Source: Adineta ricciae
Lineage: Eukaryota; Rotifera; Eurotatoria; Adinetida; Adinetidae
Assembly: GCA_905250025.1 (NCBI GenBank)
Contig: CAJNOJ010000142.1
Coordinates: 43,523-107,522 of the forward strand
DNA length: 64,000 nucleotides
Direction of reading: 5' to 3'
Part shown: positions 10,358 through 21,165 of the stretch, in pieces
Numbering within the stretch: position 1 is the stretch's first letter
How the letters are laid out: every line of letters begins with the position of its first letter
Program-made: the position numbers and the translations under genes
Notes under the pieces: model-generated
Seen by the model: only the letters and a program-made list of their open reading frames with translations
Database searches by the model: none
Told to the model about the DNA's origin: nothing

Positions 10358-10668
10358 TTCTATTTAGTATCTGTAGATCGTATCCGTCTTTTCTCTTCTC
10401 GATGAAATATGCTTCTTACACAAGTCAACGATATACCAAACTTATTTTTTCTTTCTGCCAGTAGAACGTAGAACGGAATTAACATGATAACATAAATATT
10501 ATTTTGCGTTACATTATACAACACATGACCTACGCGTGATGGTATCGGCACAAATACGTATATGATACAAGGTCACTTGATTCTATCGGAAATAGTTTAT
10601 TAGAAAAAAATGATAGTACACTGCACATCATTATCTGTATTTTTCAGTGCGTGACTTGTAATTCTATC
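10358..10668. other. Intergenic, rhomboid 5' flank
   Basis: 311 bases between two minus-strand genes. It holds a 63-codon open frame (10360-10551) that is present but fast-changing in the other haplotype; I do not call it a gene. Confidence 0.4.
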
Positions 10669-13600
10669 TCATTGTTTCCTTTTCTGTTGTGGATTTGATG
10701 AAATTGATGATAGTTTCGTTAAAGTATCGCCTGTGAATGAATGTGTATGAACATTGCTTTTTTGTAGACGAATAATGACGATATACAGAATAATTGACCA
10801 TAAGCCTTCGAGTCCATTAAAAATAATGAAAAGCCATGTGAAAGCTTGAACGCTCGTTGAGTTGATTACGGAAATTAACGGACCGAGAAGCCAAGCAACG
10901 CCTTGTGTCATACATGAGGAGAGAAGAACAATAACACACATTTTGCTTCGTTTGATCAATGGATTCAAAGTCGGTACACTTCGCGTATGACGGATTAAAT
11001 ATTTCGCCAGGAGAAGAATCATAATGATATTTAAAAAAAGGAAGATACCGATTGGAATCGTCAGAAAAAAATGAATCTTATTCGATGCAAACCAACAGAT
11101 TCTATATGGATACAATTGTGTCATTCCATACGATTGATTTGTGTTCAAACCAATCGCAAAACTCGAATAGATAATGGAAATGAGAAATGAAACAAATAAC
11201 AATGTTCGAAGTTGTTGAAATGAGGGTGGTGAAAGTGGATGAACGAAACGAAGATAATTGAAAAATCCAACACTTGTCTTCGTACAAAACATGAAAATCA
11301 AAAGAAAATAAACGATAAACATTAGAATATGAGCAGAAAGGAAACAATCTTTCTCATTCAATGATTCGCTTCGAGTGTAAACAATTAAAACGAGCGCGAT
11401 ATAGAAAGTAAACAGTAAAATGGTACTTGCGCAAGATATCAATGGGAGAAGATCACGTGCGGCGAGTTTGCTGTTAGCACAACAATTACGTTTGATTAAA
11501 CTATGAATGAAAACGATGAGAAAGCAAAGAATGGAGATGAATTGAAAGAGAAGCGAACAAATATCTTCGATATTTAATGATTGCTTTGCATTGTTTATCA
11601 GAGTCGCAGGTAACCAGATCAAAGCAAATGATGTTAAATGATTACACGAACATTCATATCGTTGAAAATCGAAATTATAGGTTGGAAATGTACATCCGGA
11701 TTCGTTCCAACTGGATGTGGTCATGTCGTAAAATGCACAATAATATTCTCCATCAGATTCTTGTTCGAACAAAACGCGAAAATATATTGAAATGTTCATT
11801 TCGTTCAAATAAGTTTGTTGTGTTTTAGCGACAATAATCGATGAGGAGAGAAGTTTTTCATTGGCGTGTTTTGACCGATAGTATTCAATTGGTGGTTGAT
11901 CGATAACAAGCATGTTGATGAAACTAACTTCATTCGAGAGAATCGAATCTCGACTGAATATTGCTGCGGCGGTTAAATTTGATTGAATCGCACCGTCCTC
12001 GGTTGAATTGAAAACTATGTCACCTCCGAAACCTGAATGAAATAAAATACCTATGGGCATATCTTCTTCATCGGTTGGTCGACAGGCGAGAAATGATGTT
12101 GAGGCATTGTGAGTTAAACTAGCATTGAAAATTCCAACTAAATTATCGATAATGTCGGGTGTTAACGTTCGATTCAATTGCTCTTGTTCAGTGGAATTCA
12201 TAGAGGACATGGTGCCAAAATAAGCTGTCAGAGCAGTGGCAACTGCAGTTAGATTTTCAGTATTGTCTTCATTGAGAAGAAAATCGACGATTTCATACTA
12301 GAATAAAACACAAGATGAGGAGATATTTGTCTACAAGCGAATTAACTTTACATGCGCGTCATGTTTTGGAACACACGAACCACTTAAATCAGGCACTAAC
12401 ATCGAATTATTACATGAATCTCGATCATAGAAAGTCGCGGTCGTCAATAGATTTGGCGTTGAAGTTGTTGTTGTAGAAATATCATTAAAAGCATTTAAGT
12501 CACCGATACGTACGATTAACTGATCGTTTATCTGAAATGAACTTTAAAATAGAGTAACTTCGACTATTGACAATTTTTACTTCGCGAAAAATTCGTGATC
12601 GAGAACAATCCGATGCGTGACACGGAATCGATACTTTCCAGAATTCTACGTTCAATTTTGATCGATTAAGATATAAAATACCTTGAATAGTAACTCGATG
12701 TATATCGTTTCCTGTCGGTCGACAGATTGACTGATTGCATTGCTGATCAGGTGTCATATGATTGTAGATATTCGATAGAAAACAAGTAGAATTACATTTT
12801 TCTACTGGACATATATCAACTGCGTAAGTTTCATTAAAAACACACTGAGTATTATTTAGACATTGATCACAGTCACGTGCCGACGAATCAATTGCTAACA
12901 CATTCGCATTCAACCAAGATGTATTTACTGCAAGATGAATACTTGCCAGAAGAGAAGATGTCAAACGAGGTTGATTGCAATAATCTCGATTACAACCATA
13001 TGAAATGTAATCTCTTGTAAAAATCCAGCTTTTCGATGTTTTGTTATAATCGATCGATTGTTCAAGAAAAATATAAGGGAATTCATATATGTAAGATTGA
13101 GTGGAATTGACAGGAACGGATGAAAATGTGACGCGATTCTCATCATAATAAATCCTACAATGTTTGGTACTGATCGAGTATTCATTACTTTCTGTACATG
13201 GCTGAGTAATGTTCGTCGAAGAACAGTTGTAACACTTAATACCAAAAGAGTCGGGTTTTCGAGTCGTAGAAGTTGTTGTGGGTGGTCGAGTTGGTGGAAA
13301 CGCTGTTAGATTGCCGATATTGACGGTGATTTGTTGTTTTATTTCGTGAAATATCGTTGTGCGCGAACAATTTTGTGCAATACAATAGACATTCATTCCA
13401 TGATAGTGAAAGTGCGAACGATTTTGTGCTAAATATAAGATGATTTCGGTTGAAACTTTATATTTTTCATCAGGTGGTTCGACCAATTGTTCTGGTATAC
13501 ATTTCGAATCAAAACATTGCTCGTTCGTCGAAGCGTTGACGATCCAATCGTGTAAAGAGCAGATTTCAAAACTTGAGCAGGATTCAAGTGGACAATCATC

Positions 13601-14068
13601 AAGATTGATTGTTTTATTACATATTTTCATTCCACAATCGTGACATCTCGTTTTTGTTCCTGTTCCATAGATGTTAATCCTAAACCATTCTTCATCAATC
13701 GATATGCTGATCACATCCGTTAATGATTTGATCAGTCTCGGATCATTACAGCAATCCCAATCACATCCAAAGATAATTTCGTCAGGTTTTATAAGCCAAT
13801 CGTTTGACATTGATCTATATACAATGGAATGTTTAACGATGATGTAGTAAAGATCTAGTGTTGAAAAATATTTTCTATGGGATAAATAAGAAAGTGATTC
13901 GAGTAGTGGATTATGTCGGGTTATTGTACAGTGAATATTGTCGTGCATTTCATTGACGGGTTCGCACTCGCATTGATCAACAAAGCAAGTACAGTCGTGA
14001 CAAATTAAACTGGAACTAGACGATACGCTTAAAAGAAGAAAGAAAACATGTGTCCAACGGAACGACAT
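10669..14068 (-). CDS. Adhesion-type GPCR with two Cys-rich (Ly6-like) modules, GAIN/GPS and 7TM (haplotype 2)
   Basis: Three exons, 12581-14068, 12352-12531 and 10669-12297, join in frame to 1098 residues. Residues 1-20 are a signal peptide. Two related modules (about 22-265 and 285-495) each carry a CYxC-like start, a GC-x3-YCN/CCN signature, a CPxxxC block, and end in GILYL or similar, then C-x-A-x(2)-CSR-x(2)-IF. The GC...CN pattern recalls three-finger/Ly6 proteins. They are separated by a Pro/Thr linker, and a STTTTS linker follows. The GAIN-type region ends in a full GPS, CSCNHLTSF, with predicted self-cleavage between Leu777 and Thr778. Seven spans follow (about 800-1060), of class B2 type. 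The split into two genes seen from open frames alone is false: the frames join through two clean introns. Confidence 0.85.
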
Positions 14069-14625
14069 TTGTCGAGATTAATGATTGTTAAAAGTATAAA
14101 ACGCAACCAAGAATGAAAAGAAATGTATATCAAGATAAAACATTTTATTGATCCCTTGTCTTTTATAATACAACCTCTCATGAGTATCAGAAGAAAACAA
14201 ATGAAGATTTCACTTGCGATTCATAGTCAACAAAATTTATAACTAAATTCGTGTGTAACAAGAAAAAAAGGACGTAGTTATCAACTGACTAGCTTTTTAC
14301 TGATCCTATTTTTAGTTAAATCGAATGCAAATTGAAATCCAGTGGAAGTTTCGCTAAATGGTGTGCCTTTTTTTCTAATCTAGCTGCTTTATGAATTGAT
14401 GAAAGACTTATCGGCTTCTCTGTAATGACAGTTTAGTCTCGATAGTTTTTTTTATACATGGATAATTTTGTCACTGAGTTTCATTATAATCACGGTGTTT
14501 TATTATTGATAATTACAGATGAACGATGAAATAAGATATAGATTTAAGAACACATACAAAACGTTGTATATGGGCACAAACATAAAACAGAAAAAGGAGA
14601 TTTCGGTTCGTTCAATTGCAGTCGA
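14069..14625. other. Intergenic, no gene seen
   Basis: AT-rich spacer between the aGPCR 5' end and the 3' end of GPCR-A, conserved on the other haplotype at 31732-32289. No supported feature. Confidence 0.4.
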
Positions 14626-15627
14626 TTAGTCTTGACGGATTCGAGTGTTTGTAGCTGGTATGATACGACCTATTTTTCTGCGCAGAAGATATTCGAACAT
14701 ATTCCTCACTCGAGTGCGTAGATTCGGTAAGGTATTCAAACATGCAAATGGAAATAAAAATACGATATAATTCGTAAAAAATGAGGCATATGTACTGTAA
14801 GTACTTGCAGCGGAAGATGAAAAACCAACCCGACGAGCAGTTCCTACCAATACAGGTGGTAAGTAAAAGATATAAAACAGAGCTGTGATTGACAAAAGTT
14901 GTATTGCCATCTTTCGATGTTTTCGCCAGTTAATATGTCGTCGTAAACGACGTTTCTGCAGAACAACACGCAGAATTAGACTACTACCTCCAAATCCAAT
15001 CAGAACAGAACACAGTAATCCACCAGTTGCATATTCATACAATGTAAATGTTGCACTATCATACACACAACTATAATATCCACACATTGCCATAAAATAG
15101 TAGAATGGCCTTTTACAATAATTTATCGGAGTGATGATCGAATAGAGCACAACACCATAGGTGACAATCAGGATGATTGGTGTGTAGTGAATGAAAAAGC
15201 GTCTTCTTCTTGTTGCGATCCAGTTCTCATGAAAAATGAGAATGTGTCGTTCAACTGATGCCCATCCAATAAGTTTGGCAGTTGATGTATACAGTGCTGC
15301 ATCAAGAATTTTCCATGTGAGACAGAATGTTGGTGTCTGAATCCAAACAACCCTATAGAGAAAAAGGTACATTTGAAAGGGTACGTCAGTGAAGTCATAT
15401 ATGAGGCAGATGATTAGCATAACAATAGAGATATGATAATGCAATCCATGACGAAGTGTCGAATCACCCAAACAGTGATAGAGCACAAATACAGCGCACA
15501 GAATTGAACAGATATTTGAGATGAGAAACATCCAAAAACGAACGATGTATGGTATGGCGATGCCGTCATCATAGACATAGACAGCTTTAATTATAGTACT
15601 AGATGCAGTAAGATTTGACGTTGACAT
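14626..15627 (-). CDS. Rhodopsin-like GPCR, paralogue A (haplotype 2)
   Basis: Single exon, 333 residues, seven hydrophobic spans and a basic C-tail. The end of TM3 reads WASVERHILIF (ERH in place of DRY). The third inner loop is very basic (RRLRRH, NWRKHRK), as expected for G-protein coupling. The TM6 region is FYIFYLPP. The N-terminus has Asn glycosylation sites and no signal peptide. It belongs to a lineage-type receptor group; the ligand is unknown. It is 3' of paralogue B in the same direction. The middle third is nearly identical to B while both ends differ strongly, which points to gene conversion. Confidence 0.85.
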   Translation of the reverse strand: MSTSNLTASSTIIKAVYVYDDGIAIPYIVRFWMFLISNICSILCAVFVLYHCLGDSTLRHGLHYHISIVMLIICLIYDFTDVPFQMYLFLYRVVWIQTPTFCLTWKILDAALYTSTAKLIGWASVERHILIFHENWIATRRRRFFIHYTPIILIVTYGVVLYSIITPINYCKRPFYYFMAMCGYYSCVYDSATFTLYEYATGGLLCSVLIGFGGSSLILRVVLQKRRLRRHINWRKHRKMAIQLLSITALFYIFYLPPVLVGTARRVGFSSSAASTYSTYASFFTNYIVFLFPFACLNTLPNLRTRVRNMFEYLLRRKIGRIIPATNTRIRQD

Positions 15628-15670
15628 GTCGTTGAAGATAGAGAATATGATGGATGCAAACGCGAAATGA

Positions 15671-15698
15671 TTTTATAAAAAAAGGGGAAAAGACGTCA
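15671..15698 (-). promoter_or_regulatory. TATA plus CRE-like TGACGTC element upstream of GPCR-A
   Basis: On the coding strand, TGACGTC (15692-15698) is followed closely by TTTTATAAAA (15671-15680), about 45 bases before the ATG. The same pair, with shared outer bases (CTAATGAGC), precedes paralogue B. The shared layout supports a real control module. Confidence 0.45.
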
Positions 15699-16256
15699 CA
15701 AGCGCTCATTAGTAGGTGATTATTAATGTAGTCTTTGATGTAAAATATGGATCAAATACACGCGGAAAACTGCTACAGCGGAATAATAGCGGAAAGTATT
15801 TTTAATCGCTATGCTCTCTGACACGAATCAAGTTATGAGAAGGCGCAAGAATCTGGGAATGGTCTTGGTAATAATGAAAAAACGCACATTATCATACGTT
15901 TAAACACAAATTATTTTGGCGACATAAATGCAGTGCGGTGTGAAAAATTATGGAATCACCTCTTCCTTCGCTTTTTTTTCTTGATTTTTTTTAATATCAT
16001 TGATGTTTTTCGTTCTACATTTTGCACTGGTACAACAATTCAAAAATATTCTTCCATATTCTATCTTGTGGATGAGGGTGTTGTAGTTGTGGATTATAAT
16101 AACAACCAGTTTGGAAATTTTAGGTCAGAATAGTGTTATGTTGTATTCGTCACCACATAGACCTCATCTGTTAGTTTTTATTTTCATTCAGTGTTTAGAC
16201 TTTTTAAAAATACTTGTTTGTTTGTATCTCTTTATTAGAATGAACTAACAATGTGA
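15699..16256. other. Spacer between GPCR-A and GPCR-B, present only on haplotype 2
   Basis: This DNA is absent from the other haplotype, where the two receptors are fused. A 66-codon plus-strand frame at 15933-16133 has no recognisable content. No gene is called. Confidence 0.45.
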
Positions 16257-17285
16257 TTAGAAAACGGTTGTTTTTCGTTGATTTCTTCGGGTAGAATTCA
16301 TTATTGTAGGTTTTTGCGGGCTGATACGACGTATTTGTTTCCGCAAAATATATCGGTACATATTCTTGAGTCGAATACGCAGTTTCGGTAAGGTATTCAA
16401 ACATGCAAATGGAAATAAGAATATGATATAATTAGCAAAGAACGAAGCATTTCGGGTGTAGTCACTTCCGACGTAAGATGGAACACCGAGTTGATGAGCG
16501 GTTGATAACACTACAGGTGGTAAGTAAAAGATATAAAACAGAGCTGTGATTGACAAAAGTTGTATTGCCATCTTTCGATGTTTCCGCCAGTTAACATGCC
16601 GTCGTAAACGACGTTTCTGCAGAACAACACGCAGAATTAGGCTACCACCTCCAAATCCAATCAGAACAGAACACAGTAATCCACCAGTTGCATATTCATA
16701 CAATGTAAATGTTGCACTATCATACACACAACTATAATATCCACACATTTCCACAAAATAATAGAATGGCCTTTTACAATAATTCATCGGAGTGATGATC
16801 GAATAGAGCACAACACCATAGGTGACAATCAGGATGATTGGTGTGTAGTGAATGAAAAAGCGTCTTCTTCTTGTTGTGATCCAGTTCTCATGAAAAATGA
16901 GAATGTGTCGTTCAACTGATGCCCATCCAATAAGTTTGGCAGTTGATGTATACAGTGCTGCATCAAGAATTTTCCATATGATACAGAATGTTGGTGTCTG
17001 AATCCAAACAACCCTATAGAGAAAAAGGTACATTTGAAAGGGTACGTCGGTTAACTCCCAGATGAGACAAATAATTAGAACAATAGTTAAAGTATGGTTG
17101 TGTAGTCCATGACGAAGTGTTGAATCAAAAAGGTAATGATAGAGCACAAATACAGCACACAGAAGTGAACAGATATTTGAGATGAGAAAGATCCAATAAC
17201 GCGCGACGTGTGGTATAGCAATACCATCATCATAGATAACAACTTTGACCATACTAATGGGTTGAGGGAGATTTAATGTCAACAT
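16257..17285 (-). CDS. Rhodopsin-like GPCR, paralogue B (haplotype 2)
   Basis: Single exon, 342 residues, seven spans. It shares with A the ERH motif, the basic third loop and the FYIFYLPP region. The N-terminus (MLTLNLPQPISMVKV) and the C-tail (RKQIRRISPQ onward) are its own. The tail is about nine residues longer and ends in a basic, Thr-rich stretch. It lies 5' of A in the same direction. On haplotype 1 its 5' half survives, joined to the 3' half of A. Confidence 0.85.
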   Translation of the reverse strand: MLTLNLPQPISMVKVVIYDDGIAIPHVARYWIFLISNICSLLCAVFVLYHYLFDSTLRHGLHNHTLTIVLIICLIWELTDVPFQMYLFLYRVVWIQTPTFCIIWKILDAALYTSTAKLIGWASVERHILIFHENWITTRRRRFFIHYTPIILIVTYGVVLYSIITPMNYCKRPFYYFVEMCGYYSCVYDSATFTLYEYATGGLLCSVLIGFGGGSLILRVVLQKRRLRRHVNWRKHRKMAIQLLSITALFYIFYLPPVVLSTAHQLGVPSYVGSDYTRNASFFANYIIFLFPFACLNTLPKLRIRLKNMYRYILRKQIRRISPQKPTIMNSTRRNQRKTTVF

Positions 17286-17330
17286 GTTATTGAGTATGTA
17301 GAAATATGATGAATAAAAGCATTAAGTGCT

Positions 17331-17355
17331 ATGTTATAAAATATGAAAGACGTCA
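17331..17355 (-). promoter_or_regulatory. TATA plus CRE-like element upstream of GPCR-B
   Basis: TGACGTC (17349-17355) precedes a TTTATAACAT stretch on the coding strand, matching the arrangement before GPCR-A. In the haplotype 1 fusion gene the core reads TGACGCC, a one-base change. Confidence 0.4.
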
Positions 17356-18047
17356 TAAGTGCTCATTAGTTGGCAACTATTAATATGGTTCTTCAAGCAG
17401 CACAAAGATCAAATACGTGTGCAAAGCGACCGCGTCATAATTGTGATAAAAAATGTTCTACTTCAATGTATTCCATGACACGAATTGGTTTATATAAAAG
17501 TGCACACTTTTACTAGCGACAGTGCGAATGAAGACACTTGCTACTTATTATTGACATAGAAGCTATTTTGATGATCTACATATTTCACATTACGCTTTTT
17601 ACTTTCAATCTGTAATGCGCAAGTGCTTGCTCGGTTGCCTTACTAAGGTGTTGATAACGAGTTTGTGCGTACTCTTATATACAAAAGAATGATATTCTTC
17701 GTCGAACATTCTTCTGACATCATTGAGTGCTGTTGAAATGAATGATGTATATAGGTAGATTGTACGACATGCTTCTAACATGTTTTTATTACTGAAAGAA
17801 ATGAAAAACAACGACGAAGACTACAGTGTTGATGAAGATCGATACTCAACAGAAAGAAAATGTTTCATGATCACGAATCATTTCGGTGCCAACGCAGTAA
17901 CCGCATATTTTTCGAAATTACCTATTACAATATAAAGTTATTTGAAAAAAAACACACAGTTGAATATTAAGGTAATGTAATTATAGAGAAAAAACAGTAG
18001 CATGAATATCTGTAAATCATTTTGATTTTCATTGTAGAAAATCGACT
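17356..18047. other. Intergenic, no gene seen
   Basis: Includes a plus-strand TATATAAAAG near 17490, conserved on the other haplotype, which could have served the F-box relic or be chance. A 68-codon minus frame at 17605-17811 is not kept open in the other haplotype. Confidence 0.35.
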
Positions 18048-19440
18048 TTGGAACAACTTCCAAATGAGTTTATTCACAAAATCTTTGTACATCTCCATTC
18101 ACACTATGCATTCCATAGCTTCTATGATCTTAATATACGATTTTGAAATCTTTTACTTCATGCAAACTTTTTACACAGCATTAATACGTCATCCATGCTC
18201 AAACCAGCGTTTGAACGTTACTGAAAAAAGAACATCGTTCCGCATACTCCGCGAGTCAAATCACTACGTGTATCTGAAATCTGTGCATCGTTGCTTTCTA
18301 TTATGGCAAACTTTACTCAACTGGGAAGATTTATCATGCACAATATTAACGATTACTTCGTCGGATCAACTTACAAATTCAGAAGTGCTGTTGAAAACGA
18401 TTTTTAATCTGCCCAGATTGACATATTGTGAAATGTTTTTAAACATAAACAAAACAGTATTATCGCCGGTGACAGATCAAGTGAATTCAATGTGAGTTTC
18501 GATGATTTTCAATCGCTGATGACAAAATATTTTCATCGAGTCGAAGTTTTACATATCGTAGTAGCTCATTATTGGTTGTCCGTGCGTGTTGCCTTTGATT
18601 ATCAACATATATTTTACGTTTTGCATCTTAAACAAAATCGATCATCTTATCAAACTTTAGCTGACAATTTTAATTCAGTATTTTGGATTGAACATGGATG
18701 TCTCTTTGAATATCAGTACAATTCACATTTCACTGTAGGCATTTTCTTCTCACGAAATTCATCGAATTGTGCAAGCGAATAACTATTCTATTTCTACTCA
18801 TGTATACGTTTTCATTCTATAGGCAAGCAGATTCCTCACAAACGAAAAACATGCGATCGGACTCAACATATTTATTTACAGGATTTGCAAACAGAACGTT
18901 TTCCTCGTGCAAAACAACTTACTTTTCTAGAAACGTTTCGCATTCCTCGTGAGTAATTAGCAAACATGATTCAGCACATTCTTCCTATGAATCAATTAAC
19001 TCAACTAACGCTGAACTCTCTCTATCTTTCGAACATATACCGAACGTTCATACATTCAAATTAAAATCCTTATCATTTCGCGCGGAGTCGAGTTTGCTTC
19101 AATTGAACAAAATGAACCATTTCAAATTGCGTCGAAAACAAATACGATGATGAAATTGTGTATTGAACAAACGATCCGATTCAAACAATTGAAATTGATC
19201 ACTGCTCTATTTCCTCGACTGAAATATCCTCTTAGTAATTTGTATAGAAAACATTTGAAATTGTTAGAAGAATGTCTATGATCGAGAAAGTGGAATACTT
19301 GTCAACATCTATGTTTACCGGATATGGTGAATGAAAATGAAGATTTAATGGGAGATTTGGAGCCTTTGATTCAAACTACAAGACGTCGTTCGATTTGTTT
19401 TGTTAAAGTTATGAACAAAAATTTGTATTTGTGGTGGTCA
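18048..19440 (+). pseudogene. Degenerate F-box/LRR-type gene (haplotype 2)
   Basis: From 18048 the plus strand reads LEQLPNEFIHKIFVHLH and then a Phe/Leu-rich stretch, a recognisable F-box, ending in a stop (TGA) after about 32 codons. Beyond it, frames with FDDFQSL, YLSTSMF and LTFLETFRIP alternate with frameshifts and stops, as in a decayed F-box/leucine-rich protein of the type common in rotifers. The same lesions are mostly shared by the other haplotype, so decay began before the haplotypes diverged. Confidence 0.55.
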
Positions 19441-19474
19441 AGACTTATTCTACCGAAGACCGATAAGCAATTTT

Positions 19475-20596
19475 TTATTTGACTGAATAAAATGATATTC
19501 GTGGATTTTCTAATTTCAAAAGAAAACCTGATGTTTTCAGATGTCGTCTTCTATGTAGATAACGTCCTTGAAGTGTTTTTGCCCATTTTTTCAACATGAT
19601 TGCCAATTCTTCTTTGTACACATTGGATGGCAAAACAAACACTGGAAAGATAAGCATTGGTGGAACGAACGAGATATAGTACTCGATAAGGAATAACCAT
19701 GGATCTCGAACTGATTTCATACAGCTCGAAAGAAAAGAAATGATTATACGAGGTAAAGTCAGAATCGCTAAAATACAAGGTGAAATGAGCAGATGTTTAT
19801 TCTGCCAAAATTGATCATATACATAGTATTCGCCCTTTTCTTGTTTACGAGCAAATGATCGTTTTCGAGCTAACATGACAATGATGATCATAGCAGAAAT
19901 TAGATTGACAAGAAAAAGAAGATGAGAATGAACCAAATTAACAATTATATCCACTGTTTGTAGAATTGGTGTATATTTGACAACGCAACAAGTTTGTTGT
20001 TGTTCTTCTTCATCGTCAATGAGATGTCGATGAAATGGTTCATACACTGCTGTGGATATGCTTATTAACAAAATTATCAGAATAATACATTTCGTCATAT
20101 TTTTACTCTTCTTCCTGTTAAAGTTGACACCTTTGATCGGAGTTACAGTTCGTTCGATTGCAACACAAGCATTCAACCAATCAACTGTGGTTAAATGTAT
20201 CCGAAGAAGAGAATCTAAGGATATACAACTAATAAATGTAAGTAAATCATTGTTTATCAATGTCAATTGTATGAGAGCGAAAAGCCAAAATTTTAGGATC
20301 AGTAATGTTGTCAGAACTAAAGAGACAATGGATGCCACTTGAAGGTAGGTACCGTTACTCATTATTCGACAATTTTCTGCACTGAACGTCATAATCGATA
20401 AGCCGCTAGGAATAATATTTAAAACAAAAATAGTAGTGTTGGTTAATGCAGTTGCTTTTGAATCCCAATCTCTGTTCACTCCATGATGTGTTGGGCCGTA
20501 TCTGCTGACCAAGAATATAATTCTCCGAGCTGTGTGCGAGTCGGCGATATAAATAACGACGGTAAATTCGACTTTGTTATTACTTATTCTAACCAT
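19475..20596 (-). CDS. Rhodopsin-like GPCR-C, open but with doubtful 5' end (haplotype 2)
   Basis: An open frame of 373 residues. From about residue 43 (DWDSKATALTNTTIF) it is a seven-span receptor with CRIMSNGTYL, ACVAIERTVTPIKG (ERT in place of DRY), long basic loops and a PP-containing TM7 region. This receptor type normally has upstream Cys-rich exons. Here the first 40 or so residues are only the reverse strand of an FG-GAP relic, so the true 5' exons are lost or elsewhere. The allele at 35391-36485 is clearly dead. It may be a recent pseudogene that still keeps an open frame. Confidence 0.6.
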   Translation of the reverse strand: MVRISNNKVEFTVVIYIADSHTARRIIFLVSRYGPTHHGVNRDWDSKATALTNTTIFVLNIIPSGLSIMTFSAENCRIMSNGTYLQVASIVSLVLTTLLILKFWLFALIQLTLINNDLLTFISCISLDSLLRIHLTTVDWLNACVAIERTVTPIKGVNFNRKKSKNMTKCIILIILLISISTAVYEPFHRHLIDDEEEQQQTCCVVKYTPILQTVDIIVNLVHSHLLFLVNLISAMIIIVMLARKRSFARKQEKGEYYVYDQFWQNKHLLISPCILAILTLPRIIISFLSSCMKSVRDPWLFLIEYYISFVPPMLIFPVFVLPSNVYKEELAIMLKKWAKTLQGRYLHRRRHLKTSGFLLKLENPRISFYSVK

Positions 20597-20965
20597 AACA
20601 ATTTTGGAATACTATTCAACAACGCTGCTAACCAATTTCTCACCCAAATCATGTATGACACCGATGCGGAACCAATCTCAGCACTGATTGCCGATGTTAA
20701 TTACGATAAGAAATCAGATATTCTCATAGTCAATCGTAAATCTCACAGTATCGATATCTATTTCAACAATAGTCATAAACCTAAATTTCCTTCCGTAACT
20801 TACTCGACACAAATTGAATCCGATTTTTGTTGGCGTCGCTCATGTCAATGACGATGATCAAGTCGACATTATTATTGTGCACGACCAGAGTATCGGCGTT
20901 CTGTTTACTCATTGTCAACCATGGTCAAATCTCAGTTCTCAAACTGATATCGTATAATGAAATTT
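20483..20965 (+). pseudogene. FG-GAP/VCBS-repeat gene fragment (haplotype 2)
   Basis: The plus strand encodes calcium-loop-like repeats: VGDINNDGKFDFVITYSN, then IADVNYDKKSDILIVN, then after a frameshift near 20825 VAHVNDDDQVDIII. The D-x-N-x-D-x-x-x-D pattern is typical of integrin-type FG-GAP/VCBS repeats, which occur in large rotifer families. About three repeats remain, with no start context or downstream exons. The frameshift is shared by the other haplotype. Confidence 0.6.
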
Positions 20966-21165
20966 ACTTCAAAATATCATCAGACGACGGCATTAGTTAT
21001 CTCCGGCAAATTGACTTACAGTTTCTCCATTCAAGTCAAAACGTCGGTTGAAGGTGCGAGTGAAAGTGAATCTCTAAATTTTGTAGTTGAAGCTTGAAGA
21101 CAATATCGAATTGAGCTTTATTACAAAATACGAAGGAGACTCGTACTGAACTACAGAAAAACAAG

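Noticed and set aside
10360-10551. 63-codon minus frame just upstream of the rhomboid gene
   Set aside because: Open in both haplotypes, but nine of 63 residues differ, far more than in real genes nearby, and it has no motif.
15933-16133. 66-codon plus frame between GPCR-A and GPCR-B
   Set aside because: No family match, no splice context, and the region is absent from the other haplotype.
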